From positions 558,001 to 622,000 of the forward strand of contig NC_080672.1 in NCBI RefSeq assembly GCF_030247195.1: DNA of 64,000 nt, written 5' to 3'. The translations under genes and the position numbers were made by a program. Below the pieces are notes generated by a model that was not told the DNA's origin, made no database searches, and saw nothing but the letters and a program-made list of their open reading frames with translations. Below, piece by piece: positions 34,901-49,900 of the stretch. This DNA is from Topomyia yanbarensis (lineage: Eukaryota > Arthropoda > Insecta > Diptera > Culicidae). Position 1 is the stretch's first letter. The number at the start of each line of letters is the position of its first letter.

Positions 34901-37900
34901 AAACCTTTTCCCATTCGTTCATTTGTTTGGGTAGTTTATGTTAAAAAAGTGTCCTAAATTAATAGGTACAATTAAGGAGGTGCTTTGGGAGATAAAAAAG
35001 AGACTTGCTTTCGTAATTTTTGAAAGGGAAAGAAAAACGCTAATTTTTTGAAAATTCATGTATACTCGTTCGAACATTTGGGAAGTTAAAATAAAAAATT
35101 TTCTTGGAAAACTTCCCAATATGGCGGAGTAAAGGAATATTTCCTTACTGGAAAAGTGCAGCTGGTAGTTATGGTTCAAATCAATGAACAACAAAATTTC
35201 CAAATTACATAAGTATACCTTTTGTTTGATTTTCTGTACCCGTTTTTTCCGCGGTCTTCTAGAAATTACATTTTTTGACATGAATTTTTGGTACTAACGT
35301 GTCACAGAAATGCTTAAAATGTTTGTTAGAATATTAAAAAAATTTACATATATTGCAGTAATATATTCTTCGATTTATCTATCGCCATAAGAAAAAACTC
35401 GATTTTTTCGATCTGGTATAGCAGGCCAGCTCGTTAAGAGTTTATATAGCGGAGCGGATCAACAACGATTAGAAAATTGCTTTATTTTCTCTAAACAAGA
35501 TTGCAAAATTTTATTAAGGGATTACACCACTATAGAGAACGAAAACATAGAAATATTTCAGAAATTTTACTTGATGCAATGAAAAGATGAATCTAGATCC
35601 CTTAAACTAGTTTTGATGTACAACAACTAAAAGTGTCAAGTGTTTTCAATACAAGATATCGGTTGGACAACATTTTCAGACTAGTTCTTTTGAAACAGGT
35701 CCACTGCCGAATATCTATCTTTCGTATTTTTTACCTTGAGCCAAAAACAAAAGTTTTTTCGATTCCTTAGAGCGATAGAGAGCGCCGAAATGTTGATTTT
35801 TCTCAAAATGGCAACACCCATCTATTTGCGTGGAAGGAATGAGGCCGACCAGCATCTAAATGACGCTCGCATCCGAAGGACAACCGACCGCTCCTGACAA
35901 TCTCCTGCGCATTTTCATCGAAGTCTATCAGGACTATGGGTTAAACCCAGACGAAGCAGCAGCAGACCTTGACTCCTAGGAAAATTTTTATCAAGCGAAA
36001 GAACCAGGCGCCTTCAACAACTCCGCGAAGCTACGCATAAATTTGGAAGTCGAATTTTCGGAAATAACGACGCCCTCTATAGAGGAAGAAAATATAACTG
36101 TAAGTAATTTAAATATTCCAAAAACTTCTTCGCATCCATAACAGAATTCGACTGAAATTTTAGCCTATTGCCAAAATTTTAATCGAATGAAAAGCCCAGC
36201 CAAAATGAAAGAAATTCAACAAAAACTAATTTCATCTTCTTTTAATATAATTCTTGGAACAGAAAATAGCTGGGATGAAAGCGTAAGAAGCGAAAAAAAA
36301 ATTGGAAATCAATTTAATGTATTTCGGCATAACCGAAATATGTCTCTTTGTAAGAAAAAGTCTGGAGGAGGAGTCATTATAGCTATAAACGCAGACTTTC
36401 CTTCAGAAGAAATAGAAACCATGAAACATATAGAATTTGAACATATATGGGCAAAAGCAGTAATATCAGGAGAAGTGCACATATTCTCCTCTGTGTACTT
36501 TCTATCTGAAAATGCTCACAAAAAATCATTTGAACTATTTTTTAAACTGTAGAATCTATCATGTCAAACATGGAACTTCTTTTAACAAAGCCGGATTGAC
36601 TAACAGTCTTCGACGAAGTTGTAGACAATTAAATTACCTTTCTTATTTTCACTTACAGTGATAATACGATGCAGACAGTGCCACCTAGCGGCGAAAATGC
36701 GAGCTAGTGAGTTTTCTTCATGTAAATTATCGAAAAATCCCATGCAAACTTCAGGTACGTTGGTCCGGTAGCTAGAATTGTCCGATTTGCTTCAAATTTG
36801 GAGCAAGTACTCCTGGTGAGACTAGAAATCGACTAAGGGGTGGCCCGATTGAGTTTTCAAAAATTCGACATTTTGCTGGGCAGTCTAGTGTACAATCCGT
36901 ATCATTACTTTCGCAAATAAAATTTTATGTACCTAGCCGACAACTAAGAACTCGTAATTTATTCCAAGAACAAACTTTTAGGACAAACTATGCTAAAAAT
37001 AGTCCCATCAATAGAATGATGCGTCATTACAATGAAAATTGTGTAATAATTGACCTTTCCATGTATAGAAAACAAATTAATTCTGAAATAATGTATAGTA
37101 TATAAGTAAATATTGTAAAACCATTCTATGCAGTCTACATATGCTAGACGAAAAAAAAAATAAATGAACTAAAAAAAGACTTAGGCATTAGGATTAGTGA
37201 TAATGGTTCAAATCAAAATTCTTTTTAACCACTAACTATTGTGAGTTGAAATATGTTGCTCACTATGAGGTTGAGGTTGAATAAACGCTATTAATGATAT
37301 GTACTTCAAATATGCTCAATATTTTTTCCATTTTTTGGGCCAGCACATATATAGTCCCCAAAAGGATATTCAGTTTTTCCATACATAATGTATTGAATGA
37401 AGTACTTAAGTATTTTATTCACAAAGTATTAAGTGAATTGTGGGCTTATTTTAAAGGGCTTTTTTTCGTTTTACTTTTATTTTGATTTGACTTTCGGCAT
37501 TTCCTGCAAAGATATTTCGGTATAATATTTGACCGATATAATATTCGAACATGTTGATTTGAGCGTTTTTCTGAGGCCTGCCATGTAGTATGTGCGATTA
37601 AAAACACCGCGAATCAACATTTTGTAAATGTTCTCAATCGTTATAATATCCAAAGAGAGTGATAAGAGTCATAAGAAATGTCTCATCACACTGTTAGGAG
37701 ATTAAACTCGTTTTTGACACAATATTAAGATGATTCGAGATCATGTAAAATTGTATTTATAATATTAATTGTCAGGTACAAAAAATATGTTCAAGTAATT
37801 TTATCACTATTTGGCGGCAGCGTAGCAATTTTTCACCTACGTGTTTTTGTGCAAAGAGTCCATGGCCAAAAACCAACGTTTTTCTGTATCTTTAGATCTA

Positions 37901-40900
37901 CAGCAAATGACGAATGTCTGAAGTAGCTTCGATTTTTTTTAAATCTACCACCCCCTTTATGATTTTGTTCTCTTTTGACCATTAATTGCTTATACTTTTG
38001 GAGTTGGAACAAATTGAAATTAAATCAATAAATGAGGTGTTGGCTCATGAACACTTGAGCGCTAAGTTGGTAACAAGGGAAATTGCGGTACAAATAGTAA
38101 AAAAAATAGTTAATAGTTAATGAAATAGTTAACAACAACAATCTCAGATAAACTTTAGACACGTTGCACAGAGGAGTAACTAGAACAAATTCTTGGCCAA
38201 TAACGAAAATATTTTTCTTGGACCAGTCTACTTTCTACTTCTGCCCAAGTCAGACGTACAATCGAACAACAACTAGCAACCTCTCGATCTAGTGTGCATT
38301 GTCTCGAGAACAAAAGAAACATTTAATTTATTCTTGCCGTCATGAGTAAAGTTGACGAAAAAACTCTGCTCCGACCCAACACAGCGGTCGTTGACTTTAA
38401 ATTCTGTTCAATAAGATTGAGTTTTCGTAAAGTGGAATACCTGCTGAAGGTGAAGATGCAGCTTATGCTCAAGGAGGTTATGTATTTCCAGTATCATCAT
38501 CTTCACAATGTAGTACTCATATCATTCAATACGTTAGCCAAAGCTGAACGTTTCGTTTCGCAGAACAACTTGAAGCACGTGGCTGAAAGTGATAAAGTTG
38601 GAATGAAGATTCCCGTGTATATAGAAAAAGACTATGTAGATGTAAAATTACATGACCTATCATCATGTACCCCTCCTGATCTAATCGCAAAATACATGTC
38701 GCAATACGGAGAAATAGAATCCGTTACACGTGATACGTGGAGAAATTTCTTCCCGGGTACACCTAACGGTGTTCTTGTGGTGAGGATGCGGATCGAAAGA
38801 CCTATCCCCTCCCACTTGACTATAAAACTTAAAACCCGCGAAGCTACTATTAATCAAACTACGTTATGCACCCATGAGGGACAAACTCCCACGTGCAAGT
38901 ATTGTAATCAGACAGCACACCATGGACAACCTTGCGCGGAAGATACAGAGGAGAATGCATCTCAACCGATTGCCAACGAATCCACAGAAAACCAACCCAA
39001 AAAAGAGTTTTCAATACCAATACCCGAAACACAAACGGTTGCAAAATTTGTGGCAGCTGTTCAGTCCATATTGACAACTGCAAAAGCAGCATCCAGCACC
39101 CCAAAAACCACTGTAAGTAATATCGGCGAAGAAGATAAAAACAATGATGACGGATTTACGCTGGTCACCCGTAAGGGTAATAAGCAGGAAAAAAACATCT
39201 GATCGCGAGCACCAAGACACCAATAAGAGAATTAAATGATCCCCATGATGCAGTAGGCGAGCCACGAAAGAAGGTCTCCGCTCGCAATAAAAAGTTGCGC
39301 TCACGAGATCCAACGGGTAATCAATAATATTTGCTCTTTTATTTTTATTTTGCACATATTGTAAACATCCACGGCTCTGTTAAGCTACCGCTATGACCCG
39401 TGTCAAATAAACGAAAAAAAAATATATTTCTTTCGGTTTTTTATTTCTTTGTATTTTTTACATACCTAAAAGTCTACTGTATATCCTGGCAAAATAAGGA
39501 AAATATAAAAAATTGTAAAAGAATTTTTGCATGGATGCAAAATAGTGATTTTGTAGGATTTGTCAAGACAGTCTAGATCATTTAAAAAAAAAAACAAAGT
39601 ATGCAAAGTAGCTTTTTGTGACAAAGTTCCCATGTACAGAATGTTTCATTAAAATCTGAAAGGGTGCTGCCAACATTTGTTCGAGTTGGCGCGAACTTAT
39701 GGTTGACAGAGGACAATTACGAATGGATGACAAACATGGGCGAAGGATTGCGCGCACATGGTATCATGATCATGGAGCATAAAAATTAATCCAAACTGGA
39801 AGGCCTATTATTTATTATTCGAACTAAACAGAAATTTATGCCAAAAAATACTACGTTTACTAAAAATAATTTAAAATATCCGTAGGGTTAAAGAGTCCAT
39901 CAATAGATGCACGAAAAAGATAGAAATCCCTAGATCTACGGCAAACATCATAGAGTGAACTAGTGAAACATAGAAATAAGAATTTGCAAGATCTCATCAC
40001 AGCTCCCGCATCCAGTGTCAGAATGGCAAGTTACCACCTAAGATGGATACAATAAGGGGCTAGAAAGGAACACAAAAACAGCATCAGTATGACGTTCTTC
40101 TGTCTACATACATGTAGGGGAGAGTTAAAACACTTGTTTCTTTTGGATTCTTAGTTCTCTGGTCACATCGCACGGATTTATTACAATATACAACACTAAA
40201 GATTTATTTCGAAATTTATGACGATTAAAATACAAATTATGTATGTTACACTAACTTTCGGAAATATTTAGGATTTGTTTGAAATAGGGGTAGAAATTCC
40301 TCTACTGTTGTTATAAAATACGAAACTTTTCAACCATAAATAGTTCGTAGATTTTTTTTTTAAGAAAATAATTTTATGACGTGAAAAATTACCCAACGTT
40401 TGATAAAAATTTTATCGCATCATTTTCGCATATCATAAGTAATTTTGATACCTATCATTAGCTCCCATAAAGCCTTTAGAAATATTTAAGCATAGAAATA
40501 CACACTTTTAAGTCGTACCTAATATTACTCATTGAAATTCTTTTTTCTAAAACAATTTATGACATAAAATATTGCATATTAGAACTGCCAACTCAACGGC
40601 ACTGATTAACCATGGATAGTTCTCATGACTTTCTATTGCGCTTGCATCTCAAAAAGTAGCCTACTGAGTTATTTTGATAGGTTCGGTGATCGGCTGAACT
40701 TCTTAATTTTTTCCTAGTGGCCAGTTTTGTTTTTTTCACCTTAGTAGCCAAGGGATCTAGTTAGCATTTTTACAGAACAAAACAGTGCCTACTGCTGTTA
40801 AACTATAATGTTTATATCACATTATGCCGATTGACTTCAAAAATAGAAATTCAGCAATAACAAATTGTTTAGCTAAAAAAATATAACAAAGAACTAAAGG

Positions 40901-43900
40901 AGGATTAAATCTATTCGCTCTCCCCTAGAGTTAGTAGAATGAACGGTACATCTACTTTCCATCCTAGAGCAAACAAGACTGCGAAGCTAGTTGTAAATCA
41001 CTTAGTTCTCTGTGTTTGCCCACCCGTAATTGTGTATCTTTCTGAATGAATGCAGTTGCCCCTTGGTCGTGTTGGTGGAGGGGAGGTCGGGTCAGTTCAT
41101 TGAGCGTGCTAGTCAGTTGGACTCCACTGACGAAGTGATGTTCTTTCATGTTGTGCCCAGCCCGAAGCCAAGTTGTGGAGATAAGGGAAAAGTGGAATTT
41201 TTCTTTCTTGTTGCCGTCTATCAGGATGTGTATCTTTTCACAACACCTGAGGTGCTTTTTAAAGTGATAAATCGTTTGGCGAGTTTCTGCTCCCTGCCCT
41301 GTTTCTGCTTTTAAAGCAATTGTTTTATTTGACGGTCACGACTTGGAAGGCTACAAAGGGATCTCAAGGTTAGGAATTTTTTGTATTAAGATGACATCAA
41401 TGTTGGTTAATACAATGCTTCGCTCATGAAGAAATCTCTATCAAAAAGGCAAACGGAATGTACTAATTTCTATTTAATTCTGTTAACATCCGAGGTTTGG
41501 AATCCTAGCATTTAATGTTTTCTTGGCGATTAATAATACAATTCGAGCAAACTTCAAACAGGTTTTATCCCCAACCAAAATTAAAACTTCCAATTCTTCC
41601 ATAAGTTTTGAATGATTCTGAAGGCAACATAAATAAAGAACGATTTTAGAATTAATGTAACAAACAGAAAGAAACTGCGTAATTACTATCAATATTTTCC
41701 CCCAACAAAAGCCCCTTTAATAAACGAATCCACTTACGCTTTACTGCCGGCCACAAATTAATGGCCGCAGGAAAGGCTCTAAATCTCTCGCCCGTAGTCT
41801 TCATTCAACCCAGAAGCCACAGATGGTTTGTAAATCATTCTTCCTCTTAAAAGAACCATCAACCTAATTGATTTTTTACACGCCGTCAGTTTTTCCCTTC
41901 CATTTTCCAGCTAGCCCCGCGGTGAAACGGTGTAGATGATATATTGTCAATTAAAAATTTGATTTTCCCATAAATTATCCCACGCTGCTACCGGCTGACT
42001 CCGATGCTGGGGTCCAACGGGGAAATTTGGAGGCCAAACGAAGGATACCAGCTAAATTGAAATTTATTAGAAGTGACACCGGAAACTGACATTTTTTAAT
42101 GTCACCGAACGAATCGAGTCGGCACATTGTACCTCTCCACACACGTCGCATCCTGTTGATAAATTGGTTCGGAAACGAAACAATAAATTTTAATTTTTAC
42201 CGTCCATGACACCATTTTTTCTGTCCCCCCCCACCTCTCTAGGGATGAGCAATTGATATTTATGAACGATGATAGTACACGCAATAAGTGCTTCCTTGGA
42301 ATAAAGCACTCACAGGGCAATTTGCCAACATAGATTGAAATTATAGCTCCATTTTCCATAAATCATTACTCACCAACGCACCGCCCATCAACCATCTTGA
42401 ATCCCTTGAAGCAGGAGCACACCCGGGTCGCATTTTCCGTTCTGTGGCACGCTTGCTGGCAATTATGCTGCTTTCCACATAACTTATTGTCACTGTTTTG
42501 GCCCCCCGGTCGGGATGATGCGGTTTGGCTGGCCATCCAGATTGCATCCTCGGTGCCGCTGTTGCTGCCGCTGCTCCTGCTGCTACTACTACTACTACTA
42601 ACCCAGAACGATGCCACCGAGGCTGGTTTAGTCCGCACACAGACCGGCCGTTTACCAATCCAGCGGGATTTCCGGCAGATTAGGTTCGAGTTGTTTCCGC
42701 TCCGAGCGGCGGAAAGGCGCCGCTCGTAACCCTGGCGACAGTGGTATTCCGCTTCCAGGAAAGAGTGCTCCAGTCCGTACAGGTCGTTTCTGTGGGTAGG
42801 GAATTGAATTGTTGTGGTGATGAGAAAAATGGATTCCATCGTAGATGGCTGGGTAGAGATATGGCATCGTAGTGTGCTGGCGGAGTACCACGTGTAGCTA
42901 CGAAAGAAATGACATCTTGGCAGCTTACACGTAGATACTATAGCGCCGTTTTATACAGTCGATCATATAAACTTATGGCCTTTTCGTTTTTGACTGTGCC
43001 CTACATCGGTGCTACAATGTGGTACAGGAAAAAAACGAAAATGCTGCTAAAAAAAATTTGCGTAACGGTGAAATAGAACATGTACTTTAGTTCTCAAAAA
43101 ATTACGCAGCTTACAATACAATTTGAAACTGAAAGTATCTGGCATTTTATATATAATATAAAAACGGTGCCACGAAATAAAAAAAATGTTTTAATTTACC
43201 TAGCGGTGCAATTGTGCCTTTCTTATTTAATAAAGCGGAACCCGGGACTTCCGGAATTATTGATAGTGGACAATTTATTCTAAGAAACTTTGATTCACTA
43301 TCAATGATCTGCGCTAGCGAATCGAAGTAATTTGATGTTAATTTCAATAGGTTCTTAACCTATGAGGTATTATGATTGTACCGGTTAATATGAGAAATTT
43401 CTATGTGACCGCAATAACAAAGCTGTAACTCTGGAACCAAAAGTCAGTACTGACTGAAATTCAATAGCATTCAATGAAAGTATTATATTTTTCATTTGAA
43501 ATCAATTTGTCGGTTCCGACAGCATAAAGTACAAAATTACTTTACGCTCGTCCAGGACACGCCGCAGACTTAGGTGATTCGCATTTCAAATGCCAAAATA
43601 TCCTAACTCCTGCGGTAGCAGACAAAAGGTTATGTCGCCGGAAAGTTCTAAACTTGCTCATATCGTTCTACTCCAAGTTTGTAAAAATCGGTTAGGAGCT
43701 CGCTGGAAAAAAGGGCGTGTGATATACGCTTAGGAACAAGCAACTTTGGTTTATCATTAGTGATCCAGATCCGCAAATCCAAGTAATATTGAACCTATTT
43801 AAATATGTATTCATCGTATCAATCACTCGGAGTGATTAGTTGAGTTTTTTCTCTAACTCCGTGTTCCATCGAATAAACAAGTACTCGGCCTACGCCACCC

Positions 43901-46900
43901 GCCTCTTTTTTTTTTGAGCGCTGTCTCTGCCATCCGGCACAAATCATCGCGACATTTCGCTAGCTCAGCGATAGTTTACGCAAGTGCAGTGCTCCGAAAC
44001 CCGATTAGTAATGTGAAAAACAAGTGTTTCGCAACTCGATCCCCGACGGGTCTCTGGTGCCCTGAGAGACGGATTATCCGCCAAGGCGCCGATTCCTACC
44101 GAATTTTGAAGCATACTACGGGTTTTCCGCGGGAAAAAGTGTTGTGAAAATCGTAGCAGGTATCAGGAGTACAGACTTTTAAGAAGGTAAACAACTCGCG
44201 CCTCCATCAAAACTCCCACGTTAAATCGGTGAACTGATCGCGCCTCCACCTAGGCGAAGATTCGAATCAGAAAAGACTTGCGCCTCCATTGACCTACCGA
44301 CCGCCGGCGATTTAAACGCGTGTGAAGTATCGAACAGAAAAATCGAATTGGTGTGCGCCTGCGAAGTGACCTCCACGATAGTAAAGTGACGAAAACCAAA
44401 CGACAATAATGCCACGCCCTCCTCCCCCGGACTGGCGTGAGGAACCCCCCCCCCCCCTAAGTCGATCGCTCCCCGGTTACATGAATTCCGGTGATGTGAT
44501 AGATCAGCAGACCCTATTATTAAGGGCCGTCAACGAAGCAGGAAACGAGGAACAACGACTCCCCGCGGATCCTTTCCTTATTCTAAAATCTGTACAGTCA
44601 GTGCTCGGTATCGATCCAAGAAACCTGGTGAGTGCGACAAAGGAGGCAAAGGGATCCAGATACGTGTTGAGAACCCGATCGAAGAAAGCTTTTCTAGCCC
44701 TACAGAAGTTGAATCAGCTTATATGCGGTCAGAAGGTGGAGATTATTCCCCACCCAACCCTCAATAAAGTCCAGGGTGTCATCTACGATCCTGACACCAA
44801 AGATTTGGAAGAAACCAGACTGCTGGAAGAACTAAAGACCCAGGGGGTCACGGAGGTTCGCCGAATATCAAAAAAGATTGAAGGTAAGCCGGTCAACACA
44901 CCACTGGTCATCCTCTCCTTCTCTGGTTCTGCACTTCCGGAACACGTTTTCATTGGCCTACTTCGCACCAGTTTCCGCCCGTACTATCCACTACCGATGA
45001 TGTGCTTCAAGTGCGGCAAATTTGGGCATGGTAGTCGTCTCTGTCCCAACCCCGCCGCCTGCTTGAACTGCAGTGAACAACATGAAACATCCAAAGAGAA
45101 CCCATCTACCAAGACAAGCGTTTGCATCAACTGTGGACAAGGTCACTCCACCCGTAGTAGGACGTGTCCCAAGTTTATCGAGAAAGAACAGATAACCAAA
45201 ATCAGAGTTGACAAAAATCTCACCTTCCCCGAGGCCAGAGCTTTGATAACGAAACGCCAACAAGGTCCCAGTTATGCCAGCGTAGCCACAGGTAACACCA
45301 AGGACGACGAACGGGACAAAATCATAGCACAGCTACAGAATGAACTAGTGACTCTGAAAGAAAGCAAGGCCCAAGTTCAGTTAACGGTAAAGATCATGTT
45401 TTATGTTTTATGTTTTATGTTTTATGTTTTATGTTTTATGTTTTATGTTTTATGTTTTATGTTTTATGTTTTATGTTTTATGTTTTATGTTTTATGTTTT
45501 ATGTTTTATGTTTTATGTTTTATGTTTTATGTTTTATGTTTTATGTTTTATGTTTTATGTTTTATGTTTTATGTTTTATGTTTTATGTTTTATGTTTTAT
45601 GTTTTATGTTTTATGTTTTATGTTTTATGTTTTATGTTTTATGTTTTATGTTTTATGTTTTATGTTTTATGTTTTATGTTTTATGTTTTATGTTTTATGT
45701 TTTATGTTTTATGTTTTATGTTTTATGTTTTATGTTTTATGTTTTATGTTTTATGTTTTATGTTTTATGTTTTATGTTTTATGTTTTATGTTTTATGTTT
45801 TATGTTTTATGTTTTATGTTTTATGTTTTATGTTTTATGTTTTATGTTTTATGTTTTATGTTTTATGTTTTATGTTTTATGTTTTATGTTTTATGTTTTA
45901 TGTTTTATGTTTTATGTTTTATGTTTTATGTTTTATGTTTTATGTTTTATGTTTTATGTTTTATGTTTTATGTTTTATGTTTTATGTTTTATGTTTTATG
46001 TTTTATGTTTTATGTTTTATGTTTTATGTTTTATGTTTTATGTTTTATGTTTTATGTTTTATGTTTTATGTTTTATGTTTTATGTTTTATGTTTTATGTT
46101 TTATGTTTTATGTTTTATGTTTTATGTTTTATGTTTTATGTTTTATGTTTTATGTTTTATGTTTTATGTTTTATGTTTTATGTTTTATGTTTTATGTTTT
46201 ATGTTTTATGTTTTATGTTTTATGTTTTATGTTTTATGTTTTATGTTTTATGTTTTATGTTTTATGTTTTATGTTTTATGTTTTATGTTTTATGTTTTAT
46301 GTTTTATGTTTTATGTTTTATGTTTTATGTTTTATGTTTTATGTTTTATGTTTTATGTTTTATGTTTTATGTTTTATGTTTTATGTTTTATGTTTTATGT
46401 TTTATGTTTTATGTTTTATGTTTTATGTTTTATGTTTTATGTTTTATGTTTTATGTTTTATGTTTTATGTTTTATGTTTTATGTTTTATGTTTTATGTTT
46501 TATGTTTTATGTTTTATGTTTTATGTTTTATGTTTTATGTTTTATGTTTTATGTTTTATGTTTTATGTTTTATGTTTTATGTTTTATGTTTTATGTTTTA
46601 TGTTTTATGTTTTATGTTTTATGTTTTATGTTTTATGTTTTATGTTTTATGTTTTATGTTTTATGTTTTATGTTTTATGTTTTATGTTTTATGTTTTATG
46701 TTTTATGTTTTATGTTTTATGTTTTATGTTTTATGTTTTATGTTTTATGTTTTATGTTTTATGTTTTATGTTTTATGTTTTATGTTTTATGTTTTATGTT
46801 TTATGTTTTATGTTTTATGTTTTATGTTTTATGTTTTATGTTTTATGTTTTATGTTTTATGTTTTATGTTTTATGTTTATGTTTTATGTTTTATGTTTTA

Positions 46901-49900
46901 TGTTTTATGTTTTATGTTTTATGTTTTATGTTTTATGTTTTATGTTTTATGTTTTATGTTTTATGTTTTATGTTTTATGTTTTATGTTTTATGTTTTATG
47001 TTTTATGTTTTATGTTTTATGTTTTATGTTTTATGTTTTATGTTTTATGTTTTATGTTTTATGTTTTATGTTTTATGTTTTATGTTTTATGTTTTATGTT
47101 TTATGTTTTATGTTTTATGTTTTATGTTTTATGTTTTATGTTTTATGTTTTATGTTTTATGTTTTATGTTTTATGTTTTATGTTTTATGTTTTATGTTTT
47201 ATGTTTTATGTTTTATGTTTTATGTTTTATGTTTTATGTTTTATGTTTTATGTTTTATGTTTTATGTTTTATGTTTTATGTTTTATGTTTTATGTTTTAT
47301 GTTTTATGTTTTATGTTTTATGTTTTATGTTTTATGTTTTATGTTTTATGTTTTATGTTTTATGTTTTATGTTTTATGTTTTATGTTTTATGTTTTATGT
47401 TTTATGTTTTATGTTTTATGTTTTATGTTTTATGTTTTATGTTTTATGTTTTATGTTTTATGTTTTATGTTGTATGTTGTATGTTGTATGTTGTATGTTG
47501 TATGTTGTATGTTGTATGTTGTATGTTGTATGTTGTATGTTGTATGTTGTATGTTGTATGTTGTATGTTGTATGTTGTATGTTGTATGTTGTATGTTGTA
47601 TGTTGTATGTTGTATGTTGTATGTTGTATGTTGTATGTTGTATGTTGTATGTTGTATGTTGTATGTTGTATGTTGTATGTTGTATGTTGTATGTTGTATG
47701 TTGTATGTTGTATGTTGTATGTTGTATGTTGTATGTTGTATGTTGTATGTTGTATGTTGTATGTTGTATGTTGTATGTTGTATGTTGTATGTTGTATGTT
47801 GTATGTTGTATGTTGTATGTTGTATGTTGTATGTTGTATGTTGTATGTTGTATGTTGTATGTTGTATGTTGTATGTTGTATGTTGTATGTTGTATGTTGT
47901 ATGTTGTATGTTGTATGTTGTATGTTGTATGTTGTATGTTGTATGTTGTATGTTGTATGTTGTATGTTTATGTTGTATGTTGTATGTTGTATGTTGTATG
48001 TTGTATGTTGTATGTTGTATGTTGTATGTTGTATGTTGTATGTTGTATGTTGTATGTTTTATGTTTATGTTTTATGTTTTATGTTTTATGTTTTATGTTT
48101 TATGTTTTATGTTTTATGTTTTATGTTTTATGTTTTATGTTTTATGTTTTATGTTTTATGTTTTATGTTTTATGTTTTATGTTTTATGTTTTATGTTTTA
48201 TGTTTTATGTTTTATGTTTTATGTTTTATGTTTTATGTTTTATGTTTTATGTTTTATGTTTTATGTTTTATGTTTATGTTTTATGTTTTATGTTTTATGT
48301 TTTATGTTTTATGTTTTATGTTTTATGTTTTATGTTTTATGTTTTATGTTTTATGTTTTATGTTTTATGTTTTATGTTTTATGTTTTATGTTTTATGTTT
48401 TATGTTTTATGTTTTATGTTTTATGTTTTATGTTTTATTATGTTTTATGTTTTATGTTTTATGTTTTATGTTTTATGTTTTATGTTTTATGTTTTATGTT
48501 TTATGTTTTATGTTTTATGTTTTATGTTTTATGTTTTATGTTTTATGTTTTATGTTTTATGTTTTATGTTTTATGTTTTATGTTTTATGTTTTATGTTTT
48601 ATGTTTTATGTTTTATGTTTTATGTTTTATGTTTTATGTTTTATGTTTTATGTTTTATGTTTTATGTTTTATGTTTTATGTTTTATGTTTTATGTTTTAT
48701 GTTTTATGTTTTATGTTTTATGTTTTATGTTTTATGTTTTATGTTTTATGTTTTATGTTTTATGTTTTATGTTTTATGTTTTATGTTTTATGTTTTATGT
48801 TTTATGTTTTATGTTTTATGTTTTATGTTTTATGTTTTATGTTTTATGTTTTATGTTTTATGTTTTATGTTTTATGTTTTATGTTTTATGTTTTATGTTT
48901 TATGTTTTATGTTTTATGTTTTATGTTTTATGTTTTATGTTTTATGTTTTATGTTTTATGTTTTATGTTTTATGTTTTATGTTTTATGTTTTATGTTTTA
49001 TGTTTTATGTTTTATGTTTTATGTTTTATGTTTTATGTTTTATGTTTTATGTTTTATGTTTTATGTTTTATGTTTTATGTTTTATGTTTTATGTTTTATG
49101 TTTTATGTTTTATGTTTTATGTTTTATGTTTTATGTTTTATGTTTTATGTTTTATGTTTTATGTTTTATGTTTTATGTTTTATGTTTTATGTTTTATGTT
49201 TTATGTTTTATGTTTTATGTTTTATGTTTTATGTTTTATGTTTTATGTTTTATGTTTTATGTTTTATGTTTTATGTTTTATGTTTTATGTTTTATGTTTT
49301 ATGTTTTATGTTTTATGTTTTATGTTTTATGTTTTATGTTTTATGTTTTATGTTTTATGTTTTATGTTTTATGTTTTATGTTTTATGTTTTATGTTTTAT
49401 GTTTTATGTTTTATGTTTTATGTTTTATGTTTTATGTTTTATGTTTTATGTTTTATGTTTTATGTTTTATGTTTTATGTTTTATGTTTTATGTTTTATGT
49501 TTTATGTTTTATGTTTTATGTTTTATGTTTTATGTTTTATGTTTTATGTTTTATGTTTTATGTTTTATGTTTTATGTTTTATGTTTTATGTTTTATGTTT
49601 TATGTTTTATGTTTTATGTTTTATGTTTTATGTTTTATGTTTTATGTTTTATGTTTTATGTTTTATGTTTTATGTTTTATGTTTTATGTTTTATGTTTTA
49701 TGTTTTATGTTTTATGTTTTATGTTTTATGTTTTATGTTTTATGTTTTATGTTTTATGTTTTATGTTTTATGTTTTATGTTTTATGTTTTATGTTTTATG
49801 TTTTATGTTTTATGTTTTATGTTTTATGTTTTATGTTTTATGTTTTATGTTTTATGTTTTATGTTTTATGTTTTATGTTTTATGTTTTATGTTTTATGTT

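Noticed and set aside
41030..41314. 94-codon plus-strand gene
   Set aside because: No recognisable domain, no start context or neighbours to support it; likely a chance frame in a less A+T-rich patch.
42397..42729. 110-codon plus-strand frame with a Leu run
   Set aside because: Antisense of the Ser-rich linker in exon 3.
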